In this document: positions 16,640 to 24,615 of the stretch, one piece after another
Position numbering within the stretch: the stretch's first letter is position 1
Layout of the letters: every line of letters begins with the position of its first letter
Source: Bacteroidales bacterium
GTDB lineage: Bacteria > Bacteroidota > Bacteroidia > Bacteroidales > Bacteroidaceae
Length of the DNA stretch: 32,140 nucleotides
Direction of reading: 5' to 3'
NCBI GenBank assembly: GCA_018064685.1
Contig: JAGHUS010000104.1
Location: 1-32,140, forward strand
Translations under genes and position numbers: made by a program
The notes under the pieces: model-generated
Databases searched by the model: none
Told to the model about the DNA's origin: nothing
Seen by the model: the letters and a program-made list of their open reading frames with translations, nothing else

Positions 16640-19125
16640 TTCTTATTCATTTTCTCCACCTCGAAAATGGACTTCGTTATTTCCCAGTTTATCTCGGTTG
16701 GATTATTCCTCATTGCCCCAATCATCGGCTGTAATTCAAACTCTATAATTTCCATTTCAGCCCCCTCATCCGATTGTAGTCTCAAGGCCTCCTCGTCGAT
16801 AAGTCTCCAAGTCTGGTTGTCGAAGGTGCAGCAGCCCTTCTTCTGTATGTCTTGCCAGGCTTTTGTGGGTAGGTACAGGAAGGTCATGTCGTTGGCAAGC
16901 GTTATGTGCTGCCCGTCAAGCGGCTGCTCGTATGTGTGGCATTTAGCCCTCTTCATGGCCTTGTGCGGGATAAGGAAACTGCCATGCCACCATTTCAGGT
17001 TGCGCTTTATCATCCAGTTCATGCGCACCCCTTTCTTTGTTCCTTCCGGCATCATGTAGAAGGTGCGTGTCTGTCCGTGCAGCGAATATTTTATCTCTAA
17101 TCCCTTAGGTTTCTCGTCTGCTGCAATTAGTGTGGCTGCTGTTGCATCCTCGTTCTGCATTCGGCTAATGGGCTCATACTTAATCCATTCTTTGGTTCCT
17201 GCCATGGGATATTCACCCAGCAGATGACAAGCCAGCCAGCTGCTCATCGCCCCACCGTCGTCATTACCCGGCAATCCATTGGGCTGGTCGCTGAAGTTTT
17301 TCTGTATGATGTCTTGAATGAGCGCCGTTGACTTTTCTGGCTTTCCAATCCAGTGATACAGCAGTGGCGTCAGGAACGATGGCTCGTTGGCCACATTATA
17401 GTATCCGTGTGCAAAGAAGGTGTCCAGACGCGCCTCAAACCTGTCCTTTCCTCCGCACATGTCGATAAGGCCAGGTATGTCGTGAGGAATGCTGAACGAA
17501 TACTCCCACGAGGAAGCCTCGTACATGAAGCAGTCCCACCATTTGCAGTACCAGGGACCTTCGTAGCTTACATCGGGTGTGTAGCGAAAGGTCAGCTGAC
17601 GTTTTTGACTGTGACCGAAGGGAAGGCCATCGAGCCAGTTGCCATCCTTGTCGCGAGGCATGATGAACCCCTTGCAACCATCGTGTTCGTAGTCGCTGCG
17701 CCATAGGTTCTTCCATCGCTGGCTTTGCTGCATGTATTGCTTCTCGATAGCTGAGAGTTCGTCGTTGTTCCATCGTTTCGAAAGCCCGCGTTCTCGCATC
17801 ATCCTGGCTGTTTCAGCAATGGCCCAATCGCAGAAACTGTACTCAATGGTACGATTACCCGCGCGAGCTGTTCCGTATGGCACATACCCCAGTCTGTTAT
17901 AATCCTCCAGTCCACCACGTCCCTCGGCTTCATCATCGGCAGGTACTACAGTGGCATCCTTCAGCATGGCTTCGAGAGCCAGGTCGGCATCGATATCGAA
18001 TTGGCGTGCGATGGCATCACACAATACAATCTCGGCATTTGAGCCGCCTTGTGTGCGTCCATTCGAATTACCACTACGTGCATCAGGTAGGAAACCATCG
18101 CGTTGGTAGATAGTGAGCAAAGATTGTGCAATGGCTGTGGCACGTTCAGGGGCCAAAAGGCTGAGCAATGGGGTAGAGGTGCGGTAGGTGTCCCAGATGG
18201 CATAGTAGTCATCATAATAAGGGGCGGATGGGGCGTCGGTATGCTCCTGTCTGTCGGTGGGCATGAGGCACATGTGATAAAGGGCGGTGTAGTACATGCG
18301 CTTCACCTGGTCGCTTGCCTTGTCTTTGATGGGAAGTCGTGACAAGAGCGTTTGCCACTCGTTGAGACAAGAGGAATGTGTGGCTTCAAAATCCCAATTA
18401 GGAATGTCCACCGTCATATTCTTGTGGGCCTGCTCTTCGCTGATGAAGGAGATGCCCACCTTCACGAGAAGCGTTTGTGCGTGCTGTTGATGGCTCTCGG
18501 TATAGAAATATACGGTGTAGGGTTTGCCGTTGTTCCATCCACCGCTTATCGTCTGATAGCCGTGATACGAATAGAGTCCATCGTTCTGCAAGGCAGAATC
18601 GAGATGTGCAGCCTCAAACTGCTGTGCCTCGCGAGCCTTGGGGACGGGATTGCGACCCAGGAAATGTGTGAGGTCAACTTCCAGCATCGGAGCGATGTCT
18701 TTGGGGAAGGTGAAGCGATAGAAAGCAGTGGTACGTGCACTGGTCACTTCTGCCTGGATGCCGCTCTCCTCGAATGTACATCCATAGTAGCCCAGTTTGA
18801 TGGTCTCGCTGGCACGATGCTGATCGGCTCCGCGAAAGGGACGGATGAGTATGTTGCCATATTTAGGACCACCTCCTGTGCCGCTGACGTGTGTCTGTGA
18901 GAAACCGCTGACAGCAGCGGGCATAGGTGCCCATCCCGCGTTATTGCCCACGCCACAATCAGGACCTGGTTTCGCCATACCGAAGGGCATGCAGGGGCCT
19001 ATGAATACGCGTCCCAGTCCTACACTGCCAATGCGTGGATCCACATAATCCTTTGCCTGTTGGGCAAAGGAAGTGAATAGTGAAAAGTGAATAGTGAAAA
19101 GTAGAAAAAGGATGCGGCAGGACAT
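16636..19125 (-). CDS. Glycoside hydrolase family 92 (exo-alpha-mannosidase type)
   Basis: Exported GH92 enzyme, a calcium-dependent exo-alpha-mannosidase family acting on N-glycans or mannan. Start ATG 19125 gives 829 residues with signal peptide MSCRILFLLFTIHFSLFTSFAQ. The frame is open to 19329, but that extension crosses the promoter at 19144-19175. Motifs: DYVDPRIGS near 27, GPCMPFGMAKPGPDCG near 43, MYEASSWEYSFSIPHDIPGL with candidate acid E536, NEPSFLTPLLYHW near 580, and GLPGNDDGGAMSSW with the catalytic-base Asp pair D622-D623. The stop overlaps the GH89 start. Most of the signal-peptide core is encoded by a 14-bp tandem repeat (19072-19103). With GH89 and SusC/D it suggests a host glycan or glycosaminoglycan-linked target. 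Confidence 0.92.
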   Translation of the reverse strand: MSCRILFLLFTIHFSLFTSFAQQAKDYVDPRIGSVGLGRVFIGPCMPFGMAKPGPDCGVGNNAGWAPMPAAVSGFSQTHVSGTGGGPKYGNILIRPFRGADQHRASETIKLGYYGCTFEESGIQAEVTSARTTAFYRFTFPKDIAPMLEVDLTHFLGRNPVPKAREAQQFEAAHLDSALQNDGLYSYHGYQTISGGWNNGKPYTVYFYTESHQQHAQTLLVKVGISFISEEQAHKNMTVDIPNWDFEATHSSCLNEWQTLLSRLPIKDKASDQVKRMYYTALYHMCLMPTDRQEHTDAPSAPYYDDYYAIWDTYRTSTPLLSLLAPERATAIAQSLLTIYQRDGFLPDARSGNSNGRTQGGSNAEIVLCDAIARQFDIDADLALEAMLKDATVVPADDEAEGRGGLEDYNRLGYVPYGTARAGNRTIEYSFCDWAIAETARMMRERGLSKRWNNDELSAIEKQYMQQSQRWKNLWRSDYEHDGCKGFIMPRDKDGNWLDGLPFGHSQKRQLTFRYTPDVSYEGPWYCKWWDCFMYEASSWEYSFSIPHDIPGLIDMCGGKDRFEARLDTFFAHGYYNVANEPSFLTPLLYHWIGKPEKSTALIQDIIQKNFSDQPNGLPGNDDGGAMSSWLACHLLGEYPMAGTKEWIKYEPISRMQNEDATAATLIAADEKPKGLEIKYSLHGQTRTFYMMPEGTKKGVRMNWMIKRNLKWWHGSFLIPHKAMKRAKCHTYEQPLDGQHITLANDMTFLYLPTKAWQDIQKKGCCTFDNQTWRLIDEEALRLQSDEGAEMEIIEFELQPMIGAMRNNPTEINWEITKSIFEVEKMNKK
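19072..19103. repeat. 14-bp tandem repeat encoding the GH92 signal-peptide core
   Basis: Two exact copies of AGTGAATAGTGAAA (19072-19085 and 19086-19099) and the start of a third. On the coding strand they specify FTIHFSLFTS-like residues, the hydrophobic core of the GH92 signal peptide. Confidence 0.75.
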
Positions 19126-19143
19126 GGCTATTATTATTTTTTG

Positions 19144-19175
19144 CAAATGTACAAAGTTTCTTTGTAATGAACAAG
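19144..19175 (-). promoter_or_regulatory. Bacteroidota-type promoter for GH92-GH89-acetyltransferase
   Basis: Minus-strand TACATTTG (19144-19151) matches the -7 consensus TAnnTTTG exactly. CTTG (19172-19175), one base off TTTG, lies exactly 20 nt upstream. The GH92 ATG is 18 nt downstream, a spacing very similar to the GH28 promoter. Confidence 0.78.
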
Positions 19176-19244
19176 AAAAGTGCACATGTTTTACTGATTG
19201 AATTCCTTTTTGACGTGTATGAGATGGCGCACGGCGGAAAAAGA

Positions 19245-19261
19245 TTCCGCTGTTAGCGGAA
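19245..19261. other. Small hairpin in the GH92 upstream region
   Basis: A 6-bp stem TTCCGC/GCGGAA with TGTTA loop. The motif GCGGAAAAA occurs twice here (from 19234 and from 19256). It lies about 70 nt upstream of the GH92 promoter, in a stretch (19176-19382) with no gene. Function unknown. Confidence 0.4.
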
Positions 19262-19382
19262 AAATAAATCATGCTGCATGACCAGTGTGAAAGGCGCAGC
19301 AGCACATCATAGAATGCTGCAATGGTCACCTACTGACTGGTGCTGATGCCACTTGGAAAGATGATGCGTAAAAGAAAAAAAG

Positions 19383-19649
19383 TTTTTTGCGCCAAAACCT
19401 TCAAGGGTTCCACTCAACATAGCGTAACATACAGATATACAAAACAATACAAAAGTGTAACCCTTGGTGGAACCCCTGCTAAAGGTTCCACTACCTTCCA
19501 CTAAAATTCATGAAAGGGCACTTTGATCAGTGGAACCCAGTGGAACCCAATCAAAGGGTTCCACCTAGGGTTCCACCTCCATAACCAATTGATAATAATT
19601 CACTTATACCACCTACAGTGGAACCCTTGAAGGTTTTTGACGCAAAAAA
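19383..19649. repeat. 267-bp structured element with inverted ends and eight GTGGAACC sites
   Basis: The left arm (19383-19414) and right arm (19617-19649) are inverted copies over 32-33 nt with one mismatch and one indel; both contain CCTTCAAGGGTTCCACT or its complement. Inside, GGTTCCAC or GTGGAACC occurs at 19406, 19467, 19484, 19530, 19540, 19557, 19569 and 19618, four times in each orientation. These pair as hairpins 19467-19491 and 19540-19564, the latter nested in 19530-19576, giving an outer stem with inner arms. No ORF of note lies within. It sits between the susD terminator and the GH92 promoter region. Nature unknown: non-autonomous mobile element, protein-binding array or structured RNA are all possible. 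Confidence 0.75.
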
Positions 19650-19682
19650 ATAAAAGTGCGGCCACCTTGATGATGACCGCAC
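19644..19682 (-). terminator. Intrinsic terminator of the susC-susD operon
   Basis: On the minus strand an 8-bp stem with one G-U pair (GTGCGGTC and GGCCGCAC, 12-nt loop) is followed by a run of T interrupted by one A. It lies 27 nt after the susD stop. Its T-run is shared with the end of the 267-bp element. Confidence 0.8.
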
Positions 19683-19709
19683 CTTGATTATTTTGAATAG
19701 TTCAAATTA

Positions 19710-21332
19710 TTAGTAGCCCGGGTTCTGCTTCCATCCCTCGTTCTTGCTCAGCACGCTTGTGGGGATGGGGAAGATACGGTGCTTGGGATCGAAGTTAGCA
19801 TACTTCATATCCTTCTTGTGAGCACCATACTCACTCTCGAACTTACCGAAACGAATCATATCGTTACGACGCCAGTTCTCGTCGAACAGCTCACGACCGC
19901 GCTCATCGAGTACATCTTGCAGTGTGGGAGCAGTGGTGAAGAGAGGAGCATTGTTGTAAGCGCGAATCTGGTTGAGGAGGCTCATGGGGGTGTCGCCGTT
20001 AGTTGCTGTCGCACCACGCAGTATAGCCTCAGCCTTCATCATGATAACGTCGGCCAGACGGAAGATGGGCAGGTCGTTGCTCTGATGACGGCCGTTCATG
20101 AAGTCAGCATCGATGATGAACCACTTCACCGACTTGTAGCCCTGGCTGTAACCGTCCACGTCGTTCGACACGGCCAGATACACAGAGTCGACGATGTTGA
20201 TATCCTTGGTCAGCACCACGTTCTTGTCCTCAAACTGATAAGGCTTGTCGGTCTTGGCATAGGTCACAGCGTCGAACTCATAGATTTGTCCAGCCAAGAT
20301 CATCTCGTTACGAGCATCGCCAGCCAGTGTGAAGAGGTCAGACATCTCGGGAGTCATGGCGAAGTTTCCACCTACCGAGTTCGACAGCTTTGTGCCGTAG
20401 TAGCTGTAGTTCTTGGCATTCTTCCAAGTGCGTGGACGACCATACTGGAAGCCCTGCTGCGTGATGGCATCAAAGGGCATGGCGTAGATGAAGTCCTTGA
20501 TGTGTGGACCGTTGTCGGGCGTAAACTTGGCACGATAGGTGTTGCCGCACTTATGACCCTCGGCACCGTCTACAAGGTCGAACTTGCCGCTCTTCATAAT
20601 GTCGTCGCACAGTTCCACAACACGCTGCAGCTTGGGGTTGCTGTAGCTGTTGGCATCGTATGCGTCAGCCGTTGCAGCCGTATAGACAGGCCAGTTCAGG
20701 TATACCTTAGCCAGCAATGCTTCGGCCATCCAGCGGGTGGGCTTGCCATAGGTGTTGGTCGTTACGTCGGTAGTAAGCTGGGGTATGATGGCCTCCAACT
20801 CGCTTGCAATCCACTCCGTAACCTTGGCGCGAGGCTCACGCGCTACCACTTCACCCTCCTCCATCTTGTGGTTCAGCAAGGGGCTGTCGCCGTAGCAGTC
20901 AACGAGAATCCAATGATAGTAGGCACGCATGGCACGAGCTGCAGCCGAACCCGTACTCTCGGCACCCATCTCGGCAATGGCTGTGTTGGCTTTGGTGATG
21001 CCTGATGTCACATCCTCAAACCAGTCGATGGTGGCATCGTCGGGCGAGAAGCAGTGCAGACATGCATGCTGGTAGGTGCCTTGGTCCCAATAGTTCGAGG
21101 CACCGAAGCTGTAGCCCACCCATTCGTCGCTCGATAGGCATTGAGCCTCCATGTATCGGCGACCCAGTGTGCCACGCAGGTGGAAGTAAACGTCAGCCAG
21201 CTTCGCTTCCTGTGCAATCTCTGACGAGGGATATTCCGTATATTGTGACTCGGGTTTCAGGTCCAAGTCGGTGCAGCTGGCCGTCATGCCGATGACGCCT
21301 GCTGCCAGCAGTGATTTTATAATTGCTTTCAT
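19710..21332 (-). CDS. SusD/RagB family glycan-binding outer-membrane lipoprotein
   Basis: Surface lipoprotein that captures oligosaccharides and lids the SusC channel. Of 540 residues, the lipobox TASC lies at the end of a short signal (MKAIIKSLLAAGVIGMTASC). The usual SusD features follow: tetratricopeptide-like helices in the first half (ARAMRAYYHWILVDCYGDSPL near 145, a family hallmark) and the C-terminal RGRELFDENWRRNDMIRFGKF near 490-510, ending FPIPTSVLSKNEGWKQNPGY. It starts 14 nt after the susC stop and precedes a clear terminator. Ligand cannot be read from sequence, but neighbouring GH92 and GH89 point to a mannose- or GlcNAc-containing glycan. Confidence 0.95.
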   Translation of the reverse strand: MKAIIKSLLAAGVIGMTASCTDLDLKPESQYTEYPSSEIAQEAKLADVYFHLRGTLGRRYMEAQCLSSDEWVGYSFGASNYWDQGTYQHACLHCFSPDDATIDWFEDVTSGITKANTAIAEMGAESTGSAAARAMRAYYHWILVDCYGDSPLLNHKMEEGEVVAREPRAKVTEWIASELEAIIPQLTTDVTTNTYGKPTRWMAEALLAKVYLNWPVYTAATADAYDANSYSNPKLQRVVELCDDIMKSGKFDLVDGAEGHKCGNTYRAKFTPDNGPHIKDFIYAMPFDAITQQGFQYGRPRTWKNAKNYSYYGTKLSNSVGGNFAMTPEMSDLFTLAGDARNEMILAGQIYEFDAVTYAKTDKPYQFEDKNVVLTKDINIVDSVYLAVSNDVDGYSQGYKSVKWFIIDADFMNGRHQSNDLPIFRLADVIMMKAEAILRGATATNGDTPMSLLNQIRAYNNAPLFTTAPTLQDVLDERGRELFDENWRRNDMIRFGKFESEYGAHKKDMKYANFDPKHRIFPIPTSVLSKNEGWKQNPGY

Positions 21333-21346
21333 ATTGCTGTTCCGTT

Positions 21347-24300
21347 TTAGAAGTTGATTTTGGCACCGATCATGAAGGTGCGAGTGTGAGGATACGTGCT
21401 CCAGCGGTAGTCGATGCCGGGATCGATGCCACCCATGTTCACCTCGGGGTCGAGACCCTTGTAGGCTGTGATGGTGAAGACGTTGTTGGCGGTGAAGTAC
21501 AGACTGAGATCCTTAATCCAGTTCTTGAAGCCCTTGTCGAAGGTATAGCTCAAAGTGAAGGTCTGCAGACGCAGATAGCTGCCATTCTCGATCCAGCGGT
21601 CGGAAGGCACGTTAGCACCGCTGCACAGGATGATACCGGTGCTTGAGGCAGTGCCCGCAGGTGCCGCCATGGTCTGCTCGGTCATCACATCCTTCAGCAC
21701 GTTCTTGCCGTCCTCGAACTGAGCCGTGCCCATGTAGTTTGCACGCGTTCCATTATAAATCTTATTGCCGAACACACCGTTGAAGAAGAGCGTAGCGCTC
21801 CAATTCTTCCATGTGAAGGTGTTGTTCCAACCCAACAGCAGCTTGGGCTGAGCGCTGCCGGTGATGGTGCGGTCCTTCGTCTCAGGACTGGTTGTTGTAC
21901 CACCATCCAGGTTGCCGTTCTCATCGCGAGTGTAGTAGGTGGCATGACCCGCAGCGTCAAAGCCCGCAAACTGGAAAGTGCTGAAAGTACCGAGAGCCTC
22001 GCCCTCTATTACGCGCTGTGTCCAGCCGTTTGACGATACACCAGCCACCATTGGGTCGCCCTGACCCCAGATGTCGGTTTTGTAAATGTCGTTCGAAAGC
22101 TTGTCTACACGGTTCTTGTTGTGTGTCAGTGACAAGCCCGTGTTCCAACGGAACTTCTTGGCTCTGTTGTCGATGACGTCAGCATTCACACTGATCTCGA
22201 TACCACGGTTGGTCATCTCGCCCACGTTGGCATTGATCTTGCCGAAGGGATAGATGTTGGTGCTGACGGGATATTCCCAGATGAGGTCCCATGTCTTCTT
22301 GTTGTAGAACTCGATGCTACCGTTGATGCGACCACCCAGGAAGGCATAGTCGATACCCACGTTGAACATACCCGTCGACTCCCACTTCAGGTCCTTGTTG
22401 GCATTCTTCGTGGCTGCCAAGGTGCGGTAGTCGGTAGTAGTGCCATCGGCGTTGGTATAGGTGAACGATCCCACAGCACCATAGGTGGCAACAGGCGTGT
22501 AGGCACCAAAGCCGGCAGCATTACCGCTCACACCGTAACCCAGGCGCAGCTTCAGGTTGCTCAGCACGTCGTTATCCTTCAGGAAGTCTTCCTGGGTGAT
22601 GTTCCATGCAGCGCTGACCGAGGGGAAGGTACCCCAGCGGTGGTTCTCGCCGAATACCGACGAACCGTCGCGACGCAGAGTAGCCTGCAACATATAGCGG
22701 CTCATCCATGAGTAGTTGACACGTCCGTAGAATGAGATGTTGCGAACCTTCTCCTTCACACCGCTCTCAATGCCGTTGATGCCGTTGATGGACGATGCGT
22801 AGCTTAGGTTGTTCCACTTCACATAGTCGTCGAAGAAGTTATAGACCGTAGCACCGAAGCCATCGCCGTTCACACGCTCCTCCCACGAATAGCCCAGCAT
22901 CACGCCCAGCTTGTGAGCATTGTTCCACGTGTGGTCATAGTTTCCGTAGGTCTCGAACGTGTTGGCAGTGCCCGAATACGTTCCGCGATAAGCCTGACCG
23001 TTACGTCCCTCGTAGATCTGCGAAGCACGCGAGTGGTAGTTGCTGCTGGTGCGCTGGCTGTTGTTGAAGCTGTAGTTGGCATTCCAGTCCAGTCCCTTGA
23101 TGATGTGCAGCGTTGCCTTGGCGTTGAACTGCTGGCGCCTCCAGGTGTTAGCCTGTGTGTCCTCGTTGATCATCGACAAGGGGTTGTAGCTTTTCTTTGA
23201 TGTGTCCAGGTTGTACCAGCTGCCATCAGCGTTGTAGATGGGGTTGGTGGGGTTGTAGTAGTTCATGGCATCCATGACACTCTGTCCCTCGTTGTTCATG
23301 GCCACACCCTCGAATTTGCCGTAGTTGATGTTGCCAACCAGGCTCAGGTCCAGATGGTCCTTCAGCACGCTGGTGCTTATCAAGGTGCGCACGTTCAGTC
23401 GGCTCATGTCGCTACCCTTCACTACACCCTGTCGGTTCATGTAGTTCACGCTGGCCATGTAGCTGGTCTTGTTATGCCCGCCGTTGATGCTGACGTTGTG
23501 GTTGTGACTTACACCGGTGCGCAGAACCTCATCCTGCCAGTCGGTTGTGGCACCATGGTCGTTCACGGTGCGCCCCGTCATCTCTATCAGCTTGCGATAG
23601 TCGCTGGCATCCATCATGTCCAGTGTCTTGCTTATTACGTCGAAGCCCACATATCCGTTGTATGTAACGTTGGTGCGTCCAGCCTTGCCCTTCTTGGTGT
23701 TGATGATGATGACGCCATTGGCAGCCTTCGAACCGTAGATGGCCGTAGCCGTAGCATCGCGCAGAACGTCGATGCTCTCGATATCATCGGGTGCAACCAT
23801 CGAGATGTCGACACCGGGAATGCCGTCGATGACATAGTAGGGCGACATGCCATCGGCGCGCAGTGAACTGGCACCACGCAGCGTGATGCTGGGAGTTCCG
23901 TTAGGGTCGCCAGAACTGGTCACCATCAGTCCGGGCACCTTACCTTGCAGCATCTGTGCTGGGTCGGTAAAGACACCCTTGTTCAGGTCTTTGGCCTGCA
24001 CGGTGGTGATGGCGCTTGTCACATCCTTGCGGCGCATGCTGCCGTAACCCACGCTCACCACCTCGTTCATCAGTTTGGCGTCTTCGTCCAGTGTCACGGT
24101 CATATCGTCCTTGGCTCTCAGCTCCGTGGTACTGAAACCAATGCAGCTGACGCGAAGTGTGGCACCCGTAGCAGCCTCTATGCTGAAGTAACCCTCCGAG
24201 TCCGTCATGGCACCCGTCTTGGTTCCCTTCACTAAAACATTTGCACCGGGAATGGGTTCGCCGCTAGCGTCAACCACACGTCCCTTCACCTTCTTCGTGT

Positions 24301-24406
24301 TCTGCTGGGCCGAGACAGCAGTCTCGCTTCCTGCAGCCTGTGCGGGGATGACGGGAGTTGCCAGAACCGCAGCCAGCCCCATCAGGCAGATAAAGTTTTT
24401 TTTCAT
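21347..24406 (-). CDS. SusC/RagA family TonB-linked outer-membrane transporter
   Basis: TonB-dependent importer of oligosaccharides, 1019 residues from ATG 24406 (signal peptide MKKNFICLMGLAAVLATPVIPAQA). The frame is open a further 61 codons upstream, but that stretch contains the promoter at 24449-24480 and no signal. Domains: carboxypeptidase-regulatory-like N-terminal domain near 39-115 (KGRVVDASGEPIPGANVLVKG), the plug starting at NEVVSVGYG near 125, with the SusC hallmarks LRGASSLR, YYVIDGIPG and IESIDVLRDATATAIYGSKAANGVIIINTKKG, then the barrel to the terminal aromatic strand IGAKINF. No extra DUF4974 or FecR signalling extension is visible. It is the first gene of the susCD operon. 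Confidence 0.96.
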   Translation of the reverse strand: MKKNFICLMGLAAVLATPVIPAQAAGSETAVSAQQNTKKVKGRVVDASGEPIPGANVLVKGTKTGAMTDSEGYFSIEAATGATLRVSCIGFSTTELRAKDDMTVTLDEDAKLMNEVVSVGYGSMRRKDVTSAITTVQAKDLNKGVFTDPAQMLQGKVPGLMVTSSGDPNGTPSITLRGASSLRADGMSPYYVIDGIPGVDISMVAPDDIESIDVLRDATATAIYGSKAANGVIIINTKKGKAGRTNVTYNGYVGFDVISKTLDMMDASDYRKLIEMTGRTVNDHGATTDWQDEVLRTGVSHNHNVSINGGHNKTSYMASVNYMNRQGVVKGSDMSRLNVRTLISTSVLKDHLDLSLVGNINYGKFEGVAMNNEGQSVMDAMNYYNPTNPIYNADGSWYNLDTSKKSYNPLSMINEDTQANTWRRQQFNAKATLHIIKGLDWNANYSFNNSQRTSSNYHSRASQIYEGRNGQAYRGTYSGTANTFETYGNYDHTWNNAHKLGVMLGYSWEERVNGDGFGATVYNFFDDYVKWNNLSYASSINGINGIESGVKEKVRNISFYGRVNYSWMSRYMLQATLRRDGSSVFGENHRWGTFPSVSAAWNITQEDFLKDNDVLSNLKLRLGYGVSGNAAGFGAYTPVATYGAVGSFTYTNADGTTTDYRTLAATKNANKDLKWESTGMFNVGIDYAFLGGRINGSIEFYNKKTWDLIWEYPVSTNIYPFGKINANVGEMTNRGIEISVNADVIDNRAKKFRWNTGLSLTHNKNRVDKLSNDIYKTDIWGQGDPMVAGVSSNGWTQRVIEGEALGTFSTFQFAGFDAAGHATYYTRDENGNLDGGTTTSPETKDRTITGSAQPKLLLGWNNTFTWKNWSATLFFNGVFGNKIYNGTRANYMGTAQFEDGKNVLKDVMTEQTMAAPAGTASSTGIILCSGANVPSDRWIENGSYLRLQTFTLSYTFDKGFKNWIKDLSLYFTANNVFTITAYKGLDPEVNMGGIDPGIDYRWSTYPHTRTFMIGAKINF

Positions 24407-24448
24407 GATTGAATGTTGTTTGATAAAACCTTTGTTTGTTTCTTGTTG

Positions 24449-24480
24449 CAAATTTACGAAAAAACCTATGCGTTGGCAAG
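24449..24480 (-). promoter_or_regulatory. Bacteroidota-type promoter of susC-susD
   Basis: Minus-strand TAAATTTG (24449-24456) fits the -7 consensus. CTTG (24477-24480) lies exactly 20 nt upstream as a one-mismatch -33. The susC ATG is 42 nt downstream. Its arrangement matches the GH92 promoter, including CTTG instead of TTTG, so the two operons may be tuned alike (inference). Confidence 0.78.
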
Positions 24481-24572
24481 GAATTTGAGTTATAAAATGA
24501 TTACAATGCGACAATAGGTACAAAAAGGAGGAAAAAAAGGACTCAAATCCTTTTATGTTTGAATATAATTTG

Positions 24573-24580
24573 TATCTTTG
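24573..24580 (+). promoter_or_regulatory. -7 element for the 24616 gene
   Basis: TATCTTTG matches TAnnTTTG exactly and is 35 nt before the ATG at 24616. The expected -33 position is T-rich but has no exact TTTG. A short palindrome (AAAAGGA, TCCTTTT) lies just upstream near 24534-24554. Confidence 0.6.
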
Positions 24581-24615
24581 CCCACACATATTAGTAATTT
24601 ATAAACTTTTCAGTT

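Noticed and set aside
19126..19329. N-terminal extension of GH92 by 68 codons
   Set aside because: It includes the promoter at 19144-19175; the Met at 19125 begins a proper signal peptide.
19779..21005. 408-codon open frame on the plus strand
   Set aside because: Antisense to susD; His/Val/Leu-rich composition typical of antisense frames and no start signals.
24407..24589. N-terminal extension of SusC by 61 codons
   Set aside because: It spans the TAAATTTG promoter and would hide the proper signal peptide; the start at 24406 was used.
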